Positions 8,495-17,696 are shown, numbered from the stretch's first letter. The stretch: 64,000 nt of DNA from Mycolicibacter terrae (GCF_010727125.1 NZ_AP022564.1:1364001-1428000), one strand, 5' to 3'. Made by a program: numbers and translations. The notes: generated from the sequence alone by a model not told the origin.

Positions 8495-9958
8495 GTGACC
8501 GAACCGTCGACCCAACTGCTGATCGACGGCGCGCTGGCTGGCGGTGGCGCGGGCACATTTCGCACCGTCAACCCGGCCACCGAAGAACCTCTCGGACAGG
8601 CTGCCGATGCCGACGCCGCCGATCTCGACCGCGCCATCGCCGCCGCCCGCACCGCGTTCGACTCCTCGGACTGGTGCCGTGACACGGCGCTACGGGTGCA
8701 CTGCCTGCGCCAGCTACGCGACGTGCTCAACGACGAGATCGAGACACTGCGTGAAATCACCATCGCAGAGGTCGGCGCACCGCGTTCGCTGACCTACCGC
8801 GGCCAGCTGCAGACTCCGGTGGACGACCTGGGTTTCCCCGCCGCCACCGCGGAGAATTATCCCTGGCAGGTGGACCTGGGCGTGGCTGCCCCGCTGGGTA
8901 TCACCACCGCGCGCACCGTGGTGCGGGAACCGTTCGGCGTGGTCGGTGCGATCACGCCGTGGAACTTCCCGCATCAGGTCGCCTTCGCCAAACTCGGGCC
9001 GGCACTGGCGGCGGGTAACACCGTCGTCCTCAAGCCGGCGCCCGACACCCCCTGGTGCGCCGCCGAAGTCGGCCGGATCATCGCCGAGAAGACCGACTTT
9101 CCGCCCGGCGTGGTCAACATCGTCACCGCATCCGATCACCGCATCGGCGCCCGGCTCGCCGCGGACCCACGGGTCGACGTGGTCTCCTTCACCGGCTCGA
9201 CGGCGACTGGCCGCTCGGTGATGACCGCTGCGGCCCAGACCGTCAAGAAGGTCTTCTTGGAGCTCGGCGGCAAGTCGGCGTTCGTGGTCCTCGATGACGC
9301 CGACCTGGCCGCCGCGTGCACGGTCGCGGCATCGACGGTGGCGATGCACGCCGGGCAGGGCTGCGCGCTGACCACCCGGCTGCTGGTGCCACGCGAGCGC
9401 TACGGCGAGGCACTCGATGCGGTGGCCGTCGCCATGTCGCGGATCCCGGTGGGCGACCCCAGTGACCCGAAAACCCTGTGCGGGCCGCTGATCTCGGCGC
9501 GGCAAAGAGACCGGGTGCAGTCCTACCTGGACCTGGCGATAGCCGAGGGCGGAACGTTTGCCTGCGGAGGCGGCCGACCGGCCGGCCTGGACCGGGGCTT
9601 CTTCATCGAGCCGACGGTGATCGGCGGGCTGACCAACACCGCCCGGGTGGCCCGCGAGGAGATCTTCGGCCCGGTGTTGGTGGTGTTGACTCACGACGGT
9701 GACGCCGACGCGCTGCGGATCGCCAATGACTCGCCGTATGGGCTGTCGGCCACCGTCTTCGGGTCCGACGACCGCGCCGCCCGGATGGCCTCCGGATTGC
9801 GTGCCGGGACCGTCAACGTCAACGGTGGCATGTGGTACTCCGCCGACGTGCCGTTCGGCGGCTACAAGCAGTCCGGCATAGGCCGGGAGATGGGGCTGGC
9901 CGGATTCGAGGAGTATCTGGAGACCAAGGTGGTCGCGACCGCGATCCGGGGCCTCTGA
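8495..9958 (+). CDS. NAD(P)-dependent aldehyde dehydrogenase
   Basis: A 487-residue ALDH-superfamily enzyme oxidising an aldehyde to its acid. GAITPWNFP and the NAD-binding FTGSTATGRSVM are visible, then the general base in FLELGGKSAFVVL and the catalytic cysteine in MHAGQGCALTTRLLV. EEIFGPVLVVL and the C-terminal PFGGYKQSGIGREMGLAGFEEYLE complete the pattern. GTG 8495 is chosen because it is the first in-frame start and begins the conserved N-terminus. It overlaps the hydrolase gene by one base (TGATG). In context it could remove an aldehyde released after ester cleavage. Confidence 0.88.
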   Translation: MTEPSTQLLIDGALAGGGAGTFRTVNPATEEPLGQAADADAADLDRAIAAARTAFDSSDWCRDTALRVHCLRQLRDVLNDEIETLREITIAEVGAPRSLTYRGQLQTPVDDLGFPAATAENYPWQVDLGVAAPLGITTARTVVREPFGVVGAITPWNFPHQVAFAKLGPALAAGNTVVLKPAPDTPWCAAEVGRIIAEKTDFPPGVVNIVTASDHRIGARLAADPRVDVVSFTGSTATGRSVMTAAAQTVKKVFLELGGKSAFVVLDDADLAAACTVAASTVAMHAGQGCALTTRLLVPRERYGEALDAVAVAMSRIPVGDPSDPKTLCGPLISARQRDRVQSYLDLAIAEGGTFACGGGRPAGLDRGFFIEPTVIGGLTNTARVAREEIFGPVLVVLTHDGDADALRIANDSPYGLSATVFGSDDRAARMASGLRAGTVNVNGGMWYSADVPFGGYKQSGIGREMGLAGFEEYLETKVVATAIRGL

Positions 9959-10902
9959 TGGCCGGACTGCCCGACGCCCAGGTGTTGGCCGCGCTGCTGG
10001 CGCTGCGCGACGGCGCCGAGGACACGCCGCCGCCCGCGGTCGGCGATGTCGCCACCCGCCGCAGCAACGCGGGTCACACGTTCCGCCGGGCGCTGGCGTC
10101 GCGGCCGCCGGTCACCGGCGTACAGACCCAGGAGTTCTCGTTCGACCGTGCCGGCGCCACCCTGCGGTTGCGCTGGTACCGGCGGGCCGGAATCGATCAG
10201 CCCGGCAGCGCCGCGCTGTATCTGCACGGTGGCGGGATGATCCTGGACCTCGAACGCCTCGGCGCGCTCTACGACGCGGCCGTGCGCGGCTACGTCGCCG
10301 CCTCCGGGGTGCCGATGCTGGTCGTCGACTATCGGGTCGCCCCGGAGTTCCCGCATCCGACTCCGCTGGAGGACTGCTACGCCGCGCTGCGCTGGCTTGC
10401 CGACCACGCCGGCGAGCTGGGCGTCGACGCGTCCCGGCTGGCGGTGATGGGCGACAGTGCCGGCGGCGGCCTGGCGGCCGGGGTGTGCCTGCTGGCCCGG
10501 GACCGCGGCGGGCCGGCGATCAAAGCTCAATTGTTGATCTACCCGATGCTCGACGACCGGACCCGTGCGGCGACGGAGCCGGCCACGCTGCTCACCTGGA
10601 GCTACGACGACAACGCCACCGGCTGGGGGGCTCTGCTCGGCGACGGCGTCGCCGACGGCTACGCCGCTCCGGCCCGCGCCGACGACCTGGCCGGCCTGCC
10701 GCCGGCCTACCTCGATGTCGGCGGGCTGGACATCTTCGCCGAGGAGGACGTCGCCTTTGCTCACCGGCTGATCGCCGCGGAGGTCCCCGTCGAGTTGCAC
10801 GTGTACCCCGGCTGCCCGCATGCGTTCGATCTGTTGGCGCCCGGTGCCGATGTGTCGCAACGGGTTATCGCGCACCGAGTAAGGTGTCTGGCATCGCTGT
10901 AG
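9958..10902 (+). CDS. alpha/beta hydrolase fold-3 (HSL-family) esterase
   Basis: A 314-residue esterase of the hormone-sensitive lipase family. The oxyanion-hole motif is in LYLHGGGMI, the nucleophile in VMGDSAGGGLAAG, the acid in the LDIFAEEDVAF region and the histidine in YPGCPHAFDL. It starts at ATG 9958, overlapping the ALDH stop by one base, so the two are co-translated. Esterases beside Baeyer-Villiger monooxygenases typically cleave the ester or lactone produced; the monooxygenase here is 1.8 kb downstream and shares an operator sequence. Confidence 0.86.
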   Translation: MAGLPDAQVLAALLALRDGAEDTPPPAVGDVATRRSNAGHTFRRALASRPPVTGVQTQEFSFDRAGATLRLRWYRRAGIDQPGSAALYLHGGGMILDLERLGALYDAAVRGYVAASGVPMLVVDYRVAPEFPHPTPLEDCYAALRWLADHAGELGVDASRLAVMGDSAGGGLAAGVCLLARDRGGPAIKAQLLIYPMLDDRTRAATEPATLLTWSYDDNATGWGALLGDGVADGYAAPARADDLAGLPPAYLDVGGLDIFAEEDVAFAHRLIAAEVPVELHVYPGCPHAFDLLAPGADVSQRVIAHRVRCLASL

Positions 10903-11053
10903 TCGCATCGAAGAACGTGTGTAGGGCCGACTCGTCACCGCCGATCTCGGCCGGTGCGGCGCCGTCGTCGAGTGCCGGCCACTTCGTTGCCTTCGACACC
11001 CCCGAGCAATCCGCAGCGTCGATCCGCGACCGGCACGCCCCTTCGGGGTCATA

Positions 11054-11377
11054 GTGGCCTACGACGCCCAGCTGGCCTCCCGGGTGCGGGAGCTGTTCGC
11101 CGATGGCCCACCGGTGCTGGAAAAGGCGATGTTCGGCGGACTGGCGTTCCTGGTCGCCGGGAAGATCGCGGTCGCCGCCAGTGCCGACGGCGGGCTGCTG
11201 GTGCGGGTCGGTGCCGCCCGCGCCGGCGAGATCTTGCGGACCACCGCCGCGCAGCCCATGGAGATGGGAGGGCGGACCATGCACGGCTGGGTCCATGTCG
11301 ATGCCGGGCACCTGAGCTCCCGGCGTCAGCTCGCCGAATGGATCGATATCGGAATCGCGGCCGCGGCAAACGCTTAG
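11054..11377 (+). CDS. TfoX/Sxy N-terminal domain protein
   Basis: A 107-residue single-domain protein. EKAMFGGLAFLVAGKIAVAAS with the F-G-x-x-x-F core and LLVRVGAARAGE match the TfoX_N domain. In gammaproteobacteria TfoX is a competence regulator; stand-alone actinobacterial TfoX_N proteins have no established role. The start is GTG 11054. The 151 bp before it (10903-11053) hold no gene I can recognise. The stop overlaps the convergent TetR stop by four bases. Confidence 0.72.
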   Translation: MAYDAQLASRVRELFADGPPVLEKAMFGGLAFLVAGKIAVAASADGGLLVRVGAARAGEILRTTAAQPMEMGGRTMHGWVHVDAGHLSSRRQLAEWIDIGIAAAANA

Positions 11378-11946
11378 AACAATGTGCCGCGCAGGAGATC
11401 TGCGGCGCAGCGCAGGGTGGCGCGGTAGGCGGCCGGGGAAAGCTGCGCTTTCTGCTCGGTCAATCCGCGCGTCAGTGCGTACACCGCGTCCGCGGCAGCC
11501 TCGGCTCCGACCCCGGAGGCCAGCGCCCCGCCGTGCTTGGCTTCGGTGAGGATCTCGCCGATGACGTCGCGCAACGGTGGTACCTCACCGGTCGCGCGAT
11601 CGAACGCGGCCAGGTGGGGGTGGTCGCGCACCAATCGGTCGGCTTCGTCGAGCACTGCGACAAGCCGATCCACCACGTTGCCGCTGCGCCGCGCGGCGGC
11701 GTGCAGCCGGGGCAGTGCGATCCCGCGGGCGGTGGCCACGGCTTCGGCAAGCAGGTCGGCCTTATTCGGAAAATGGTGGTACAGGCTGCCGCTGGTCATC
11801 TCCGCGGCGGTCGCGATCTGGCGGATCGTCGCGCCCGAACACCCGACCTCGGCCACACACCGGATCGCCGCGGCGATGATCCGCTGTTGGGTCTGGTCGG
11901 CGGTGGTCCCGGCCGGCCGACCCCGTGACGAGGGCGGGAGGGGCAT
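11374..11946 (-). CDS. TetR-family regulator A (paralogue of the next gene)
   Basis: A 190-residue TetR regulator. The helix-turn-helix is CVAEVGCSGATIRQIATAA followed by EMTSGSLYHHFPNKADLL. ATG 11946 is chosen because it places about 20 polar residues before the first helix, as is usual. It is strikingly similar to the divergent TetR at 12037: both share TIRQIA, FPNKA, IALPRL, HPHLA/HPDLA and a C-terminal RGTLF. The 90 bp between them hold both promoters. It is a candidate to bind the operator pair at 8448 and 12648. Confidence 0.83.
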   Translation of the reverse strand: MPLPPSSRGRPAGTTADQTQQRIIAAAIRCVAEVGCSGATIRQIATAAEMTSGSLYHHFPNKADLLAEAVATARGIALPRLHAAARRSGNVVDRLVAVLDEADRLVRDHPHLAAFDRATGEVPPLRDVIGEILTEAKHGGALASGVGAEAAADAVYALTRGLTEQKAQLSPAAYRATLRCAADLLRGTLF

Positions 11947-12036
11947 GATCACTGGAGTATGGCCGTCGGCGATCTGGCCGGTCAAACACCGCGCCGGTTG
12001 CCGGCGACCCCGGTGGGCCGCTGGGAGGATACGCAC

Positions 12037-12645
12037 ATGACGACACCGCAACTGGGTCGCCCGGTCGGCGCAGTCGGCGAACAGACCCGGCAGCGGATCA
12101 TCGCGGCCACCATGCGCTGCGTGGCCGAATTGGGCTACTCGCGCACGACGATCCGCCAGATCGCCCGCACGGCCGGGGTCACCAGCGCCAACATCTACAA
12201 CTATTTTCCCAACAAGGCCGAATTGGTGGCGGCGGCGATCGCCACGCGCGCCGAAATCGCGCTGCCACGGTTGCGGCGGGCCGCCCAGCGTCCGGGATCA
12301 GCGGTCGACCGTATCGAGGCGGTGCTCGACGAGTCCGGTCACCTGATGCGCGAGCATCCCGACCTCGCCACGTTCGAGTGGGCGATCCGGGCCCAGAGCG
12401 CGGTCAGGGTGTACCCGGGGGAGGCCGGCTACGTGGGACTCGAGGCGTTGCGCGACATCATCACCGGCATCGTCGACGATGCCGGCGGTCAGCACGGATC
12501 GGTTCGGAAAGCCGCGGGTGAGGTCACCTATGCGCTGGTCTTCGGCCTGACCGAGCTGGCCGCGACCGGCTCGCCGGAGGCGTATCACGCGGCGCTGGCC
12601 GCCGCGAAGCGGTTGATCCGGGGAACCCTGTTCGACACCCATTGA
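12037..12645 (+). CDS. TetR-family regulator B (paralogue of the preceding gene)
   Basis: A 202-residue TetR regulator. Its DNA-binding helices read CVAELGYSRTTIRQIARTA, then GVTSANIYNYFPNKAELV. A purine-rich GGGAGGA lies before ATG 12037. Its similarity to regulator A along the whole length points to a local duplication followed by inversion. The gene ends two bases before the operator-like site at 12648, so a TetR encoded here sits directly against the monooxygenase promoter. The ligand-binding half differs more than the DNA-binding half, which fits two effectors acting on similar sites; that is inference. Confidence 0.85.
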   Translation: MTTPQLGRPVGAVGEQTRQRIIAATMRCVAELGYSRTTIRQIARTAGVTSANIYNYFPNKAELVAAAIATRAEIALPRLRRAAQRPGSAVDRIEAVLDESGHLMREHPDLATFEWAIRAQSAVRVYPGEAGYVGLEALRDIITGIVDDAGGQHGSVRKAAGEVTYALVFGLTELAATGSPEAYHAALAAAKRLIRGTLFDTH

Positions 12646-12647
12646 TG

Positions 12648-12665
12648 TGATCAACTGATTGATTA
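12648..12665. promoter_or_regulatory. operator-like palindrome upstream of the monooxygenase
   Basis: The site TGATCAACTGATTGATTA matches the one at 8448-8465 in 16 of 18 positions; only the two central bases differ, which keeps the ATCAA/TTGAT arms intact. It lies 49 bp before the monooxygenase start. The repeat of this motif at two promoters of related enzymes is the best evidence for a common regulator. Confidence 0.65.
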
Positions 12666-12714
12666 TATGCTGAGCGGATTGCTGGGCCGGTTGTGATCCG
12701 GAGGTGCCTCGATC

Positions 12715-14496
12715 GTGGCGGACCGCCAGGATGGCCAGGACGTGGCCTTCGACCCGGATGCTTTGCGCGACAAGTATTCCCGGGAGCGTCAGCGTCGGCT
12801 GCGTACCGACGGCATCGAGCAGTACGTCGAGGTGGCGGGTCGCTTCGCGAGGTTCGCCGACGATCCGTGGGCCGATCCGGGTTTCACTCGGGAACCGCTG
12901 TTTGACGAGGTCGACGTCGCCATCGTCGGCGCCGGCTTCGGTGGACTGCTGACCGGCGCCCGGCTGCGCGAGCTCGGCGTGCACAGCATCCGGCTGATCG
13001 ACAAGGCGGCCGACGTGGGCGGCACCTGGTATTGGAATCGGTATCCCGGCATCGCCTGTGACGTGGAGTCCTACGTCTACATGCCGCTGCTGGAAGAGCT
13101 CGGCTACGTCCCCAGCGAGAAATACGCCAAAGGGCCGGAGATCTTCGAGCACTGCCGGCGCATCGCCGGCCATTACGACCTGTACCGCGACGCCTGCCTG
13201 CAGACCGAGGTCCTTGAAATCCGTTGGGAACCCGCGACATCGCGCTGGGTCATAGCCACCAACCGCGGGGATGCGATCAGGGCCCGATTCGTGTCGATGG
13301 CCAACGGATACCTGCAGAAACCGAAGCTGCCGGGCATCCCGGGGCTCGACGAATTCGCCGGCCGGGCGTTTCACACCAGCCGCTGGGATTACGACTACAC
13401 CGGCACCGCCTTGGAGCGCCTGGGCGACAAGCGGGTCGGAATCATCGGAACCGGTGCCACCGCGATCCAGTGCGTGCCACGGCTGGCCGAGGCGGCGGGG
13501 CATCTCGATGTCTTCCAGCGCACGCCCTCCACGGTGGACGTGCGGGGTAACCGGCCGACCGACCCGATGTGGGCAGCGGAACTGCAGCCCGGCTGGCAGC
13601 AGCGGCGCATGGAGAACTTTCAGATCCTCACCGCCGGCGGCGACGCCGACGAGGACCTGGTCGATGACGCCTGGACCAGCCTCACCAAGAAGCTGCCGAT
13701 CGTCACCGGTGACAGCGGAGCAGTCGACCAATCCGCCCGCGCCGAGCTGGCCGACTTCGTGAAGATGGAGGAGATCCGCGGCCGGGTCGAGGAGTTGGTG
13801 ACCGATCCGGCCACCGCCGAAGCCCTCAAGCCGTGGTACGGCTACTTCTGCAAACGGCCCTGCTTCCACGACGAGTACCTGCAGGCCTTCAACCGTGCCA
13901 ACGTCACCCTGGTCGATACCCGCGGCCGCGGCGTCGAGCGGATCACCCGGGCCGGTGCGGTGGTCGACGGCACCGAATACCGGCTCGACTGCCTGGTTTT
14001 CGCGACCGGTTTCGAGGTGGGTACCGACTATTCCCGGCGCACCGGATTCGAGGTCATCGGCCGCAACGGTGTGACACTGACCGACAAGTGGGCCCACGGG
14101 GTGCGCACCTTCCACGGCCTGCACACCCATGGGTTCCCGAACTGCTTCATCGAGAGCATCGCCCAATCGGGGTTCACGGTGAACTTCCCCTATCTGATCG
14201 ACACCCAGTCGCGCCACGTGGCCTGGGTGATCGCTCGGGCGCTGCAGCAGGGGATCACCGCGCTGGAAGCCACCGCGGCCGCCGAGCAGAGCTGGGTCGA
14301 GACCGTGGTGCAGCGCTCCGAGTTCATCGCCGGCCGCCGCGAGGCGTGTACCCCCGGCTACTACAACCGTGAGGGTCACGCGAACGCCCGGCTGCGTCAG
14401 GACAGCTTCTTCTTCGGCAGCCCAACCGAATACGCCGACATCCTGGGTTCCTGGCGAGACGCCGGGGCACTCGACGGGCTCGAGATCACCCGATAG
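12715..14496 (+). CDS. flavin-containing / Baeyer-Villiger-type monooxygenase
   Basis: A 593-residue two-Rossmann flavoprotein monooxygenase. The FAD site is VAIVGAGFGGLLTGARL (around residue 70), followed by the fingerprint VGGTWYWNRYPGIACDVESY. The Baeyer-Villiger signature FxGxxxHxxxW(P/D) is present as FAGRAFHTSRWD (residues 214-225). The NADPH site is VGIIGTGATAIQCV and the C-terminal FATGF motif is in DCLVFATGFEVG. Such enzymes insert oxygen next to a ketone, giving an ester or lactone. GTG 12715 follows a GGAGG at about 10 bases. Neighbouring esterase, ALDH and alcohol dehydrogenase make a plausible complete route. The substrate is unknown. Confidence 0.88.
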   Translation: MADRQDGQDVAFDPDALRDKYSRERQRRLRTDGIEQYVEVAGRFARFADDPWADPGFTREPLFDEVDVAIVGAGFGGLLTGARLRELGVHSIRLIDKAADVGGTWYWNRYPGIACDVESYVYMPLLEELGYVPSEKYAKGPEIFEHCRRIAGHYDLYRDACLQTEVLEIRWEPATSRWVIATNRGDAIRARFVSMANGYLQKPKLPGIPGLDEFAGRAFHTSRWDYDYTGTALERLGDKRVGIIGTGATAIQCVPRLAEAAGHLDVFQRTPSTVDVRGNRPTDPMWAAELQPGWQQRRMENFQILTAGGDADEDLVDDAWTSLTKKLPIVTGDSGAVDQSARAELADFVKMEEIRGRVEELVTDPATAEALKPWYGYFCKRPCFHDEYLQAFNRANVTLVDTRGRGVERITRAGAVVDGTEYRLDCLVFATGFEVGTDYSRRTGFEVIGRNGVTLTDKWAHGVRTFHGLHTHGFPNCFIESIAQSGFTVNFPYLIDTQSRHVAWVIARALQQGITALEATAAAEQSWVETVVQRSEFIAGRREACTPGYYNREGHANARLRQDSFFFGSPTEYADILGSWRDAGALDGLEITR

Positions 14497-15640
14497 TGGT
14501 CGCCGAATCGAGGCCGAAGTCGATGACGCCCCTGACCAAGGTGCCGGCGGTCAGATCGGCGTAGGCGTCGTTGATCTCGTCGAGACGGTAACGCTTGGTG
14601 ATCATCTCGTCGAGCTGCAGTCGTCCCGCCTCATACAACGTGGCCAGCAGCGGGATGTCGGTCCGCGGGTTGCACGACCCGAAGACCGTGCCGCACAAGC
14701 TCTTGTTCATCAGCACCAGATCCTGCGGGTCCAGACCCGTTCGGGTGCCCTGCACCGACATTCCGGTCAGCACACACCTCCCCGCTTTGCGGGTCAGCCG
14801 CAGCGCGTCTTCGACATCGGAGTCGGCGATCATCGACGGGGACACCACCACGGCGTCGGCCATCACACCGCGGGTCAACTCGGCGACCAACTCGAAGGCC
14901 TCGGCTGCGGTGGCCGCGGTGTGGGTGGCGCCGAACGTCTGTGCCGACTCCCGTTTGAGCGCAACGGGGTCCACCGCGACGATCCGGACGGCCCCACTGA
15001 TACGGGCCCCCTGCACGGCGGCCATGCCGATGCCGCCCGCCCCGATGACCACGACCGTGTCTCCGCCGCGCACCCGGGCGCGATAGGCCGCCGATCCGTA
15101 TCCGGTGGGCGCCGCGCAGGCCAGCAGGGCGGCGGGCAGCAGCGGCAGCTGCGGTTCTATCTTGACCAGCGACGCCGCCGAGACGACGGTGTGCTCGGCG
15201 AACGCACCGATCTTCGACACGTGCGCCAGATCCCGCCCGTCGCGGTCGTGGTGTCGGAAGGTCCCGTCGGTGGGCATGCCCGGCAACATCGTTCCCGCGC
15301 CGGCGTCACAGATGTACTCCATTCCCGAAGCGCACCAACGGCACCGTCCGCACACCGCGACGAACGACGTCACCACGTGATCGCCGGGGGAGAGGCCGGT
15401 GACCCCGTCCCCGACCTCGACGACCACTCCCGAGCCTTCGTGGCCCCCGATCGTCGGGGCCGTCGGCGACTGCTGCGACGGGCCGGCCAGGTGCCCTTGG
15501 CGGATGTGTTCGTCGGAATGACACAGCCCCGCCGCCGCCAGCTGGACCAGGACCTCGCCGGCACGTGGCGGATCGAGCTCGAACTCCTCGATCGACCAGG
15601 GGGCGCCATAGCGCCGCAGGATGGCGGCGCGGCTCCTCAT
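14486..15640 (-). CDS. zinc-dependent alcohol dehydrogenase (class III / NDMA-type)
   Basis: A 384-residue medium-chain alcohol dehydrogenase. The catalytic zinc ligands lie in LCHSDEH and GHEGSGVVVEVG, and the structural zinc cysteines in VCGRCRWCASGMEYIC. The NAD fold is VVVIGAGGIGMAAVQGARI. The length and the GxCNPRTDIP region resemble mycobacterial NDMA-dependent (mycofactocin-associated) dehydrogenases, though cofactor use cannot be told from sequence. ATG 15640 overlaps the MMPL stop as ATGA, so it is probably translated from the MMPL message. Its 3' end overlaps the monooxygenase by 11 bp, tail to tail. Confidence 0.86.
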   Translation of the reverse strand: MRSRAAILRRYGAPWSIEEFELDPPRAGEVLVQLAAAGLCHSDEHIRQGHLAGPSQQSPTAPTIGGHEGSGVVVEVGDGVTGLSPGDHVVTSFVAVCGRCRWCASGMEYICDAGAGTMLPGMPTDGTFRHHDRDGRDLAHVSKIGAFAEHTVVSAASLVKIEPQLPLLPAALLACAAPTGYGSAAYRARVRGGDTVVVIGAGGIGMAAVQGARISGAVRIVAVDPVALKRESAQTFGATHTAATAAEAFELVAELTRGVMADAVVVSPSMIADSDVEDALRLTRKAGRCVLTGMSVQGTRTGLDPQDLVLMNKSLCGTVFGSCNPRTDIPLLATLYEAGRLQLDEMITKRYRLDEINDAYADLTAGTLVRGVIDFGLDSATTIG

Positions 15641-17688
15641 TCGCGGCCGCCCGAGGGCCTTGACGGCCACCAGATCCGGTCGCCGATCAGGGTGAACAAC
15701 GCCGGGATGACCAGGGTGCGCACCACGAATGTGTCCAACAGGATCCCGATCCCGACGATGATGCCCAACTGGGTCAGCACGATCAGCGGCAGCACACCGA
15801 GCACGCAGAACACCGCCGCCAGAACGATTCCGGCGCTGGTGATCACGCCGCCGGTGGCGGCGACCGCGGCCACCATGCCGTCACGGGTCCCGTGCCCGGC
15901 GCTCTCCTCGCGGCCACGAGTCACCAGGAAGATGGTGTAGTCGACGCCGAGCGCGACCAGGAACAGGAACGCGAACAGCGGTGTGCTGTTGTCCAGTGCG
16001 GGGAAGCCGAACAGGTGGATGCTGGCCCAGCCGCCCAGACCGAGTGCGGCCAGCGCGCTGAGCACGGTCGCGGCGACCAGCACCGGTGGCGCCAGCGCGG
16101 CGCGCAGCAGCGCGTAGAGCACCACCAGGACGACCACCAGGATCGCCGGGATCAACACCCGGCGGTCGCGGTCTGCGGCGTTGCGGATGTCGAGCGCCTG
16201 GGCGTCGGCGCCGCCGACCAGCGCACCGGGGTCCACGGCCCGGACCGACTCCCGCAGTGCCGTGACGGTGTCGAATGCCCTGTCGGTCGACGGTGCGGCG
16301 TCGATCACGACCGACCACCGAGTCGAGCCGGCCGGCGACAGGCCGGTGGGGACCGCCGACGTCACCCCGGGGACACCCGTGATGGCCTCGCGCAGTTGCG
16401 CCGTGCGGGCGGTGGCACCGATGACGACCGTCGGGTCGGACGCGCCGCCCGGGAAGTGTTCGGCCAGCGTCTGGAAGCCGGTCACCGAGTCGGCTCGGAC
16501 CCGGAACTGATCGGTTTGGGAAAGGCCGATCCGAGTGCCCAGCAGCCCGGTCGTCAGCAGCGCCAGCAGCACCACCGCGATCCCGCAGACCGGGACCGGC
16601 CGACGGCCCACCATATCGGCCACCCGGCGCCAGCCGGTGTCCGTCGCATTCTCACCGACACGGGGAATGAACGGCCAGAAGATGTTTCGTCCGCACAACG
16701 CCAGCAGCGGGGGGAGAACGAACAGCACGAACACCGCCGCCACGATTAGTCCGCAGGCCGCGCAGATCCCCAGGCTGCGGGTGCTCGGAATGCTCGCGGC
16801 GATCAGGGTCAGCAGGGCCAGCACGACGGTGGCGTTGCTGGCCAGAATGGCCGCGCCGGCGGCGCGGACGGCGGCACGCAGTGCGCCGCGGTGGTCGGCG
16901 CATCGGCGCAACTCCTCGCGGTAGCGGGAGATCAGCAGCAGGGCGTAGTTCGTGCCGGCGCCGAACACCAGCACGCTGGTGATCCCGGACGTCGAGCCGT
17001 CGAAGGTGACCCCGGTCGCGCCGGCGATCAGGCCGCCCACCACGGTGGCGACCCGGTCGGCGAACGCGACGCTCAACAGCGGCAGCAGCCACAGCACCGG
17101 TGAGCGGTAGGTGACGATCAACAGCAGGGCCACCACCAGCGCGGTCACCGCCAGCAAGGTGACGTTGGCGCCGGAGAAGGCGTCGGCGATGTCGGCGCCG
17201 AACGCGGGACCGCCGGTGACGTGGCCGGCGAGCTGGCCGGGCAACCCGCCGGTCACCGCCGACCGCAGCGCCTGCACCGCGTCGCGGAGCGCGAATCCGG
17301 AGAGCGCAGTGCTCAACTGCGCGGTGGCGATCGCCGCTTTGGCGTCGGCGGAGACCGCTACCGGAGCTGTCGCACCGGGTAGTGCCTGCGGAACCTTCTG
17401 CATCCGCTCGTGTGCCTGCGCGACCGCCGCCAGGTCGGCCTGCGTCAAAGCCGAGCCGTCTCGGCGGGTGACGACCAGGATCGCCGTCGCCTGGTCACCA
17501 CCGGGGAACTCGCGCTGCGCCGCGTCGGCTTCGGCGGACTCCGAGGCCCCGGGCAGCAGGGTGGGCGATGAGGTGGCGTCGGTGGTGGCACCGCCCAACG
17601 CCATCAGCGCGGCAGAGGCGGCGAGGACCGCAAGTGCCACCAGCCACGAACGACGGTGCGTGACTACGGCGGCGAAACGGTCCCACAC
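15637..17688 (-). CDS. MMPL-family RND transporter
   Basis: A 683-residue membrane protein of the MMPL/RND type. One membrane helix (RSWLVALAVLAASAALMALG) is followed by a large external loop with LPGASESAEADAAQREFPGG, then two helical blocks. The FGAGTNYALLLISRYREELRR and LGVDYTIFLVTRGREE segments carry the conserved G-x-x-x-D/N-Y-x-x-x-L-x-x-R-x-R-E motif. GTG 17688 is preferred: it lies eight bases after the glycosyltransferase stop and just before the first helix. It is smaller than the lipid-exporting MmpL3-type proteins and has no MmpS partner. The cargo is unknown; linkage to the glycosyltransferase upstream and the dehydrogenase downstream is by shared strand and spacing. Confidence 0.84.
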   Translation of the reverse strand: MWDRFAAVVTHRRSWLVALAVLAASAALMALGGATTDATSSPTLLPGASESAEADAAQREFPGGDQATAILVVTRRDGSALTQADLAAVAQAHERMQKVPQALPGATAPVAVSADAKAAIATAQLSTALSGFALRDAVQALRSAVTGGLPGQLAGHVTGGPAFGADIADAFSGANVTLLAVTALVVALLLIVTYRSPVLWLLPLLSVAFADRVATVVGGLIAGATGVTFDGSTSGITSVLVFGAGTNYALLLISRYREELRRCADHRGALRAAVRAAGAAILASNATVVLALLTLIAASIPSTRSLGICAACGLIVAAVFVLFVLPPLLALCGRNIFWPFIPRVGENATDTGWRRVADMVGRRPVPVCGIAVVLLALLTTGLLGTRIGLSQTDQFRVRADSVTGFQTLAEHFPGGASDPTVVIGATARTAQLREAITGVPGVTSAVPTGLSPAGSTRWSVVIDAAPSTDRAFDTVTALRESVRAVDPGALVGGADAQALDIRNAADRDRRVLIPAILVVVLVVLYALLRAALAPPVLVAATVLSALAALGLGGWASIHLFGFPALDNSTPLFAFLFLVALGVDYTIFLVTRGREESAGHGTRDGMVAAVAATGGVITSAGIVLAAVFCVLGVLPLIVLTQLGIIVGIGILLDTFVVRTLVIPALFTLIGDRIWWPSRPSGGRE

Positions 17689-17696
17689 GCGAGTGG

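Noticed and set aside
10903..11053. Possible small gene between the esterase and the TfoX-like gene
   Set aside because: No frame there combines a start, a ribosome binding site and a recognisable pattern.
12298..14379. A 693-codon open frame antisense to the monooxygenase
   Set aside because: It mirrors the codon pattern of the real gene in GC-rich DNA, has no recognisable domain, and lies opposite a protein with clear FAD and NADPH motifs.
14369..15940. A 523-codon plus-strand frame across the dehydrogenase and MMPL genes
   Set aside because: It is antisense to two genes with strong family signatures and spans their boundary, so it cannot be a protein of its own.
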